From assembly GCF_001895145.1 (NCBI RefSeq), contig NZ_BDIR01000005.1, forward strand, positions 369,135 to 433,134: a stretch of 64,000 nt of DNA, given 5' to 3'. The stretch is from Arcobacter sp. LA11 (GTDB lineage Bacteria > Campylobacterota > Campylobacteria > Campylobacterales > Arcobacteraceae). A program made the position numbers and the translations under genes. Below the pieces are notes generated by a model, which was not told the origin of the DNA, searched no databases, and worked only from the letters and a program-made list of their open reading frames with translations. Below are positions 60,307 through 64,000 of the stretch, in pieces (within the stretch, counting starts at the first letter, position 1; the number at the start of each line of letters is the position of its first letter).

Positions 60307-60960
60307 ATGAAACAATATCAATCATACAAATGTAACAAATGTGGTAATGTAGTAGAAGTACAAAATGTAGGTGGAGGAGAATTACACTGTTGTAATCAAC
60401 CAATGGAAATGATTACAGAAAGTTTAACTGCTGTAAATTTAATGAAAGCATTTGCTGGTGAATCAATGGCAAGAAACAAATATGAATATTTTGCAAAAAT
60501 TGCTCAAAAAGAAGGATATAGGGATATAGCAGCCCATTTTCAAAGAGCAGCTGACAATGAAAAAATGCATGCTAAGCTTGAATTAAAAGCCTGTAATCAA
60601 TTATTAACAGGGAAAGAATTTGGAGATACAGTTGAAAACCTTCAATATGCTATAGATGGTGAATCATACGAAAATGTAACTATGTACCCAGATTTTGCAG
60701 CAATTGCAAAAGAAGAAGGTCATAATCAAATTTCAAAAATGCTTGATTTAATCGGTAAGATAGAAATTGAACATGAAAATATGTATAAAGAATTAAAAAG
60801 AAGACTTGAAGCTGGAGAAGAACACTTAAGTGATAATGACGATGAAGAATGGATTTGTGAAGTATGTGGACATGTACACAGAGGTAAAAAACCACCAAAA
60901 GTATGTCCAGTATGTAAGCATCCACAAGAATATCAATCAAGATTAAATGGCAAAAAATAG
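60307..60960 (+). CDS. rrc: Desulforubrerythrin (Rrc-like, three-domain)
   Basis: This 217-residue protein joins three iron domains: an N-terminal desulforedoxin-like site (YKCNKCGNVV and LHCCNQPMEM), a central rubrerythrin four-helix diiron domain (about 40-165; AFAGESMARNKYEYFAKIAQKEG and DNEKMHAKLE, then AIAKEEGH and IEIEHENMY), and a C-terminal rubredoxin (EWICEVCGHVHRG and VCPVCKH). It reduces hydrogen peroxide to water using NAD(P)H-derived electrons. The same arrangement is known in Campylobacter (Rrc/desulforubrerythrin). It is divergent from the Fur/PerR gene and has an AAGGAG SD. Confidence 0.95.
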   Translation: MKQYQSYKCNKCGNVVEVQNVGGGELHCCNQPMEMITESLTAVNLMKAFAGESMARNKYEYFAKIAQKEGYRDIAAHFQRAADNEKMHAKLELKACNQLLTGKEFGDTVENLQYAIDGESYENVTMYPDFAAIAKEEGHNQISKMLDLIGKIEIEHENMYKELKRRLEAGEEHLSDNDDEEWICEVCGHVHRGKKPPKVCPVCKHPQEYQSRLNGKK

Positions 60961-60965
60961 TTTTT

Positions 60966-61000
60966 AAATTAGAGTAGTTATTTACTACTCTAATTTTGTT
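60966..61000 (+). terminator. Rho-independent terminator after desulforubrerythrin
   Basis: A perfect 13-bp stem (AAATTAGAGTAGT / ACTACTCTAATTT) followed by TTGTTTTA. Confidence 0.85.
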
Positions 61001-61071
61001 TTATCCTATAAAAACAATATATTTGATAAAATATCTGATTATTTTAATGTTCATTAAATTAGGAGATATTT

Positions 61072-62613
61072 TTGTTTAGACTACTATTACTTTTTTTCTT
61101 TTCCTTTTCTTTATACGGAAATTCATTTACTGTTGCTTCTTACAACGTAGAAAATCTATTTGATTTAGTAAAACACAGAAGTGATTATAAAGAATATATA
61201 CCAAATACAAATGCTAAATGGAATCAAAAAAATTTTAATATAAAAGTAAATAACCTAGTAAAAGTTTTAAAAGATATAGATGCTGATATTATTGGTCTCC
61301 AAGAGATAGAAAATAGACAAATGATGCAAGTATTATTAAGAAAATTGCCTGAATATAAATATAGTTCATTTACAAAATATAGAAACTCTAGCGTAGGAAT
61401 TGGATTTTTAAGTAAAATTAAAATCAAAAATAACAAAGATATAAATGTAACTTTCACAAATAAAATCTTTAGACCCATATTAGAAACTACTTTTGAACTT
61501 GAAAACAACGAATTTAAAATATTTAATAATCATTGGCCTTCTAAAAGAGTAGCTGAAAGTTATAGAGTTAAATATGCAAAAGTTTTATATGATAGATTAA
61601 AAAAGCTCCCAAAAGATTATGATTATATACTTATAGGAGATTTTAATTCAAATTATGATGAATTCAAAACTATCTATAGAGAAAAAAAATTAAACAACAC
61701 TTCGGGAATCACGGGTATTAATCAAGTTTTAAATACAACAATTGATAAAAGATATATTACTTATGATGATATTTTAAAATCTAAAAAAAGAGTTCACTAC
61801 AACTTGTGGCTTGATTTAAATTATAATGATAGATTTTCAAATAAATATAGAGGACAAAACAATACTCCAGATAATATAATCCTATCACCTGCCCTATTTG
61901 ACAATAAAAAACTCTCTTATAAAACTAAAAGTTTTAAAGTTTTTAAACCAAACTATTTATATAAAAATAAAAAAATTATAAGATGGAAAATGAATAGAAG
62001 AGTTCATTCTGGAGGTGGATATTCTGATCATCTTCCTATAATTTCAAGTTTTTCAATTGATAAAAAGGAGAAAAACCCTCTTAAGAAAATAGAAAAAAAA
62101 GAATTAAATAAGATTTCTCAACTATACAAAAAAACAAAATTAGTTGATGAAGTTCTATTAAAAGACGTAATAGTTATATATAAACATGGGAAAAGTGCCA
62201 TAATAAAACAAAAAAATGACCGTGCTATATACTTTTATAATAATGCTCAAGAACTATCTGAAGGTTTCTCTTACGATTTAGCAATAATGCAAATCAAAGA
62301 CTATAATGGTTTAAAAGAAATAGAAGATTATAAAATCAGAAAACACAATGGAAAAATCAAAAACTATAAAGATTTATATTTAGAGGCAAAAAATATTAAT
62401 ATTATTGATACAAAATACCAAAATGAAATAGTCACAAATGTACAAGGTGTGTTTAAAAAAGGAAAACTCTATTTTGATAATAAAAAAATAAAGCTTTTTG
62501 CTAAAAATAAAAAAGATTTACCAAAAGAAAATAGTAAAATAACTATAAAAAGGGCTCACATTGGGTACTATAGGGGGAAACCTCAAATCTTAATTCACAA
62601 AAGAGTTAAATAA
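61072..62613 (+). CDS. Secreted endonuclease/exonuclease/phosphatase-family protein
   Basis: This 513-residue protein starts at a TTG (61072) with an AGGAGA SD. A signal peptide (LLLLFFFSFSLYG) precedes an EEP domain (about 20-320) with TVASYNVENLFDLV, DADIIGLQEIENRQ, FKIFNNHWPSK, YDYILIGDFNSNYDE and GGYSDHLPIISSF, the metal and catalytic residues of the DNase I-like fold. A poorly characterised C-terminal region (about 330-513) resembles an OB-type add-on. It may be an extracellular nuclease. The terminator just after the stop is strong. Confidence 0.9.
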   Translation: MFRLLLLFFFSFSLYGNSFTVASYNVENLFDLVKHRSDYKEYIPNTNAKWNQKNFNIKVNNLVKVLKDIDADIIGLQEIENRQMMQVLLRKLPEYKYSSFTKYRNSSVGIGFLSKIKIKNNKDINVTFTNKIFRPILETTFELENNEFKIFNNHWPSKRVAESYRVKYAKVLYDRLKKLPKDYDYILIGDFNSNYDEFKTIYREKKLNNTSGITGINQVLNTTIDKRYITYDDILKSKKRVHYNLWLDLNYNDRFSNKYRGQNNTPDNIILSPALFDNKKLSYKTKSFKVFKPNYLYKNKKIIRWKMNRRVHSGGGYSDHLPIISSFSIDKKEKNPLKKIEKKELNKISQLYKKTKLVDEVLLKDVIVIYKHGKSAIIKQKNDRAIYFYNNAQELSEGFSYDLAIMQIKDYNGLKEIEDYKIRKHNGKIKNYKDLYLEAKNINIIDTKYQNEIVTNVQGVFKKGKLYFDNKKIKLFAKNKKDLPKENSKITIKRAHIGYYRGKPQILIHKRVK

Positions 62614-62639
62614 AAAGGAGCTTTCACTCCTTTTTATTT
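62608..62639. terminator. Bidirectional terminator after the EEP-family gene
   Basis: A 13-bp stem AAATAAAAAGGAG / CTCCTTTTTATTT with a 6-base loop, overlapping the EEP stop. It serves the convergent 42-residue lipoprotein gene as well, and the same type of hairpin precedes the second copy at 63876-63909. Confidence 0.85.
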
Positions 62640-62730
62640 ATAATTTAATATATTGTAATTAACTTACAACTGGGAAGTTTTGTTCGTCAAGTGGAGCATC
62701 AAAATTACTCATACCTGAACTACCAGCACA
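62632..62730. repeat. 99-bp direct repeat, copy 1
   Basis: Identical over 99 bases to 63902-64000 (offset 1270 bases). It covers the 3' flank and at least 72 bases of the 42-residue lipoprotein gene. The identity continues to the window edge, so the full repeat is longer. Confidence 0.95.
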
Positions 62731-62787
62731 TCCTGCTACAAACAATGCAAGAACTAAACTTGCTAAAGCTATTTTTAGAGATTTCAT
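62659..62787 (-). CDS. 42-residue lipoprotein (copy 1)
   Basis: This short frame has a clear lipoprotein signal peptide (IALASLVLALFVAGC, lipobox VAGC) and a mature peptide of about 22 residues (AGSSGMSNFDAPLDEQNFPV). The upstream SD is AAAAGGA. It belongs to no family I recognise. An identical copy of its 3' part lies 1270 bases downstream, cut by the window edge. The two copies flank a M48 metalloprotease lipoprotein gene. Confidence 0.8.
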   Translation of the reverse strand: MKSLKIALASLVLALFVAGCAGSSGMSNFDAPLDEQNFPVVS

Positions 62788-62820
62788 AATATATCCTTTT
62801 CTTTTTTTATTATTTCTTCT

Positions 62821-62857
62821 TTAACTTCAAAGTTAATCTTTTAAACTTTTAAGTTAA
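62821..62857. promoter_or_regulatory. Tandem palindromes upstream of lipoprotein and M48 genes
   Basis: The first is TTAACTT-CA-AAGTTAA (perfect 7-bp arms, 62821-62836), the second an imperfect TTAAACTTTTAAGTTAA (62841-62857). They lie 34 bp before the lipoprotein start on the minus strand and about 185 bp before the M48 gene on the plus strand, in a divergent promoter region. The factor is unknown. Confidence 0.45.
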
Positions 62858-63041
62858 AGAACACAAATTATTTATACTGAAAGTATACTAGTAATGCGTG
62901 TAGTATGTGTAAAGAGTGCGTTTAGAGTTTGTTTAGTCTTTAGTCATTTTCTTAACAATTTATTCTTATGTTTTTTTTAAGCTTTGTAGTTAAATATCTC
63001 GATAAAATAATATTCAAGGAGTGAAGTTAAAGGAGTAAAAT

Positions 63042-63851
63042 ATGAAAAAACATAGTATTTATTTATTAACTTTAAGCGTTTTTCTTACGGGATGTGCAAA
63101 GCATCATACACCAATACAGAAAAGCCATAGCTACACAAAAAAGTATAGTTATCTTTCAGAAAAAAAATATAATTATCTTTCAAAAGAAGAGATAAAAAAA
63201 ATATGTAACATTACACATGAGAAGATAATGTCTGTAAATAAAATCTGCACAGATGAAGATAAAATACAAAAAATCACAAGTATTGCTCATAAACTTTTAT
63301 CAACTCTTAATAATTATAATATAAAAGACTGGGAAATAATTGTATTAGAAAAAAAAGAAATTAATGCAGTATGTTTAGCTGATGGAAAGATATTTATAAA
63401 TAGTGGTATTTTTAGAGCAGCTCAAAATGATGGACAAATTGCAGCAGTTTTAGCTCATGAAATTTCACATGTTCTATTAAATCATGGGGAACAGAAAATA
63501 AAAAGAAGTTCTATTTCAAATAAAATGCAAATAGCAGGAACTGTAATTGCAGGTATTTTTAATCCATTATTAATCATACCATTTATAACAGTTTCCGAAG
63601 GAGCCAAGTATTCTGTTTTATCACATTATTATCAAGAAGAAGAAAATGAAGCAGATGAAAATAGCTTAGTATTATTAAAAAATGCTGGATATGATTTAAA
63701 TGAAACTGTTAAATTATGGAATAACATGAAAATGATAAATACTAAAAGAGCTAAAACTAATGCTTCTACTCATCTAAGTTATAATGAAAGAATCATACAA
63801 TTAAAATATATGATTAATCAAATGAAAAAAAAGGAGAAAAAAGATTTATAA
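63042..63851 (+). CDS. M48-family metalloprotease lipoprotein
   Basis: This 269-residue protein has a lipobox (VFLTGCAKH, Cys about 18), a short linker, and an M48 zinc protease domain (about 95-255) with the HExxH motif LAHEISHVLLNHGEQ and the third ligand in EEENEADENSLVL. A hydrophobic stretch follows HExxH (MQIAGTVIAGIFNPLLIIPFI), as in LoiP-type peptidases. It is probably anchored in the outer membrane and acts in envelope quality control. It is followed by a terminator and a second copy of the 42-residue lipoprotein gene. Confidence 0.92.
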   Translation: MKKHSIYLLTLSVFLTGCAKHHTPIQKSHSYTKKYSYLSEKKYNYLSKEEIKKICNITHEKIMSVNKICTDEDKIQKITSIAHKLLSTLNNYNIKDWEIIVLEKKEINAVCLADGKIFINSGIFRAAQNDGQIAAVLAHEISHVLLNHGEQKIKRSSISNKMQIAGTVIAGIFNPLLIIPFITVSEGAKYSVLSHYYQEEENEADENSLVLLKNAGYDLNETVKLWNNMKMINTKRAKTNASTHLSYNERIIQLKYMINQMKKKEKKDL

Positions 63852-63875
63852 TAAAATAGGAGAATAAGAGTAGGC

Positions 63876-63909
63876 AAATAAAAAAGGAGTAAAAACTCCA
63901 ATTTTATTT
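63876..63909. terminator. Terminator before the second lipoprotein copy
   Basis: A hairpin GGAGT-aaaa-ACTCC inside an extended AAATAAAAA / TTTTATTT stem, between convergent M48 and lipoprotein genes. It is a diverged counterpart of 62608-62639. Confidence 0.7.
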
Positions 63910-64000
63910 ATAATTTAATATATTGTAATTAACTTACAACTGGGAAGTTTTGTTCGTCAAGTGGAGCATCAAAATTACTCATACCTGAACTACCAGCACA
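63902..64000. repeat. 99-bp direct repeat, copy 2 (runs off the window)
   Basis: Identical over all 99 visible bases to 62632-62730. The repeat continues beyond the window. Confidence 0.95.
63929..64000 (-). CDS. 42-residue lipoprotein (copy 2, cut by window)
   Basis: Only the last 24 codons including the stop are visible, starting inside the mature part after the lipobox Cys; they encode the same residues as copy 1 with no nucleotide difference. The start and promoter lie outside the window, so whether it is complete cannot be seen. Confidence 0.75.
   Translation of the reverse strand, partial: CAGSSGMSNFDAPLDEQNFPVVS

Noticed and set aside
60680..60940. Minus-strand frame inside the desulforubrerythrin gene
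   Set aside because: Antisense to the rubredoxin domain; Leu/Ile-rich shadow of GAA/GAT codons.

Overview
The window is strongly AT-rich, densely coding chromosomal DNA. It looks like a free-living or marine Campylobacterota member of the Arcobacteraceae type (Arcobacter, Halarcobacter, Poseidonibacter, Malaciobacter). The reasons are the base composition, a Campylobacter-like three-domain desulforubrerythrin beside a Fur/PerR regulator, and Campylobacterota-style versions of housekeeping genes (rny, ftsY, radA, ybeY, rsmD). Genus is inference. I saw no rRNA, tRNA, CRISPR array, complete insertion sequence or prophage.

Region by region. 1-9.4 kb is signalling: a cyclic-nucleotide phosphodiesterase fused to GAF and HD-GYP domains, overlapping a CHASE2 class III cyclase; then an ABC-F ATPase, a YqeY protein, a diguanylate cyclase, a FecR-domain protein and an OmpA-like lipoprotein. 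9.4-10.5 kb holds a NagZ-like glycosidase. 10.5-27.6 kb looks like a photo-oxidative stress and lipid-modification island: DUF523/DUF1722 protein, photolyase, phytoene-desaturase-like flavoprotein, LytS/LytR two-component pair, phasin-like protein and a UbiB kinase on the plus strand, then a TIGR01777 and a SRPBCC protein. These meet a minus-strand operon of SDR, SnoaL-like, GPH/MFS transporter, lipocalin, flavin amine oxidase, DUF1365, Cfa-type methyltransferase, DUF3833, CbiX and a second lipocalin. This set resembles the singlet-oxygen and furan-fatty-acid genes of Rhodobacter and the light-induced gene sets of gamma-proteobacteria, but here it sits beside a MarR regulator instead of RpoE/ChrR or LitR.

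27-36 kb: the MarR gene and three perfect copies of a 14-bp inverted repeat (GTTGCT-AC-AGCAAC), a small lipoprotein/YceI/membrane-protein operon, then a second MarR divergent from a TolC-MFP-RND efflux operon with its own paired palindromes, followed by an MBL-fold hydrolase and a TetR regulator. 36-53 kb is mostly housekeeping: TIGR02757, nitroreductase, sirtuin, SDR, NhaC antiporter, an orphan DppC-type permease, RsmD, RNase Y, 5-FTHF cyclo-ligase, TlpA thioredoxin, FtsY, two LysE exporters, Tpx, a decayed RidA gene, a double-thioredoxin protein, an RNase HI-like protein and a transglutaminase.

53.4-55.4 kb carries the most novel-looking pair: a cobalamin-binding radical SAM enzyme followed by a small protein with a nitrile-hydratase-leader-like (NHLP) N-terminus and a Val/Gly/Ala-rich core, which could be a minimal RiPP-type system. 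56-64 kb returns to housekeeping (RadA, thioesterase, YbeY, CaCA antiporter), oxidative stress (Fur/PerR and desulforubrerythrin), a secreted endonuclease/exonuclease/phosphatase protein, and an M48 metalloprotease flanked by two nucleotide-identical copies of a 42-residue lipoprotein gene, the second cut by the window edge.

Several starts were moved inward from the longest reading frame on the basis of overlaps, ribosome-binding sites or domain boundaries. One gene (UbiB) was extended upstream to an apparent AUC start because no AUG, GUG or UUG exists where its conserved N-terminus begins.
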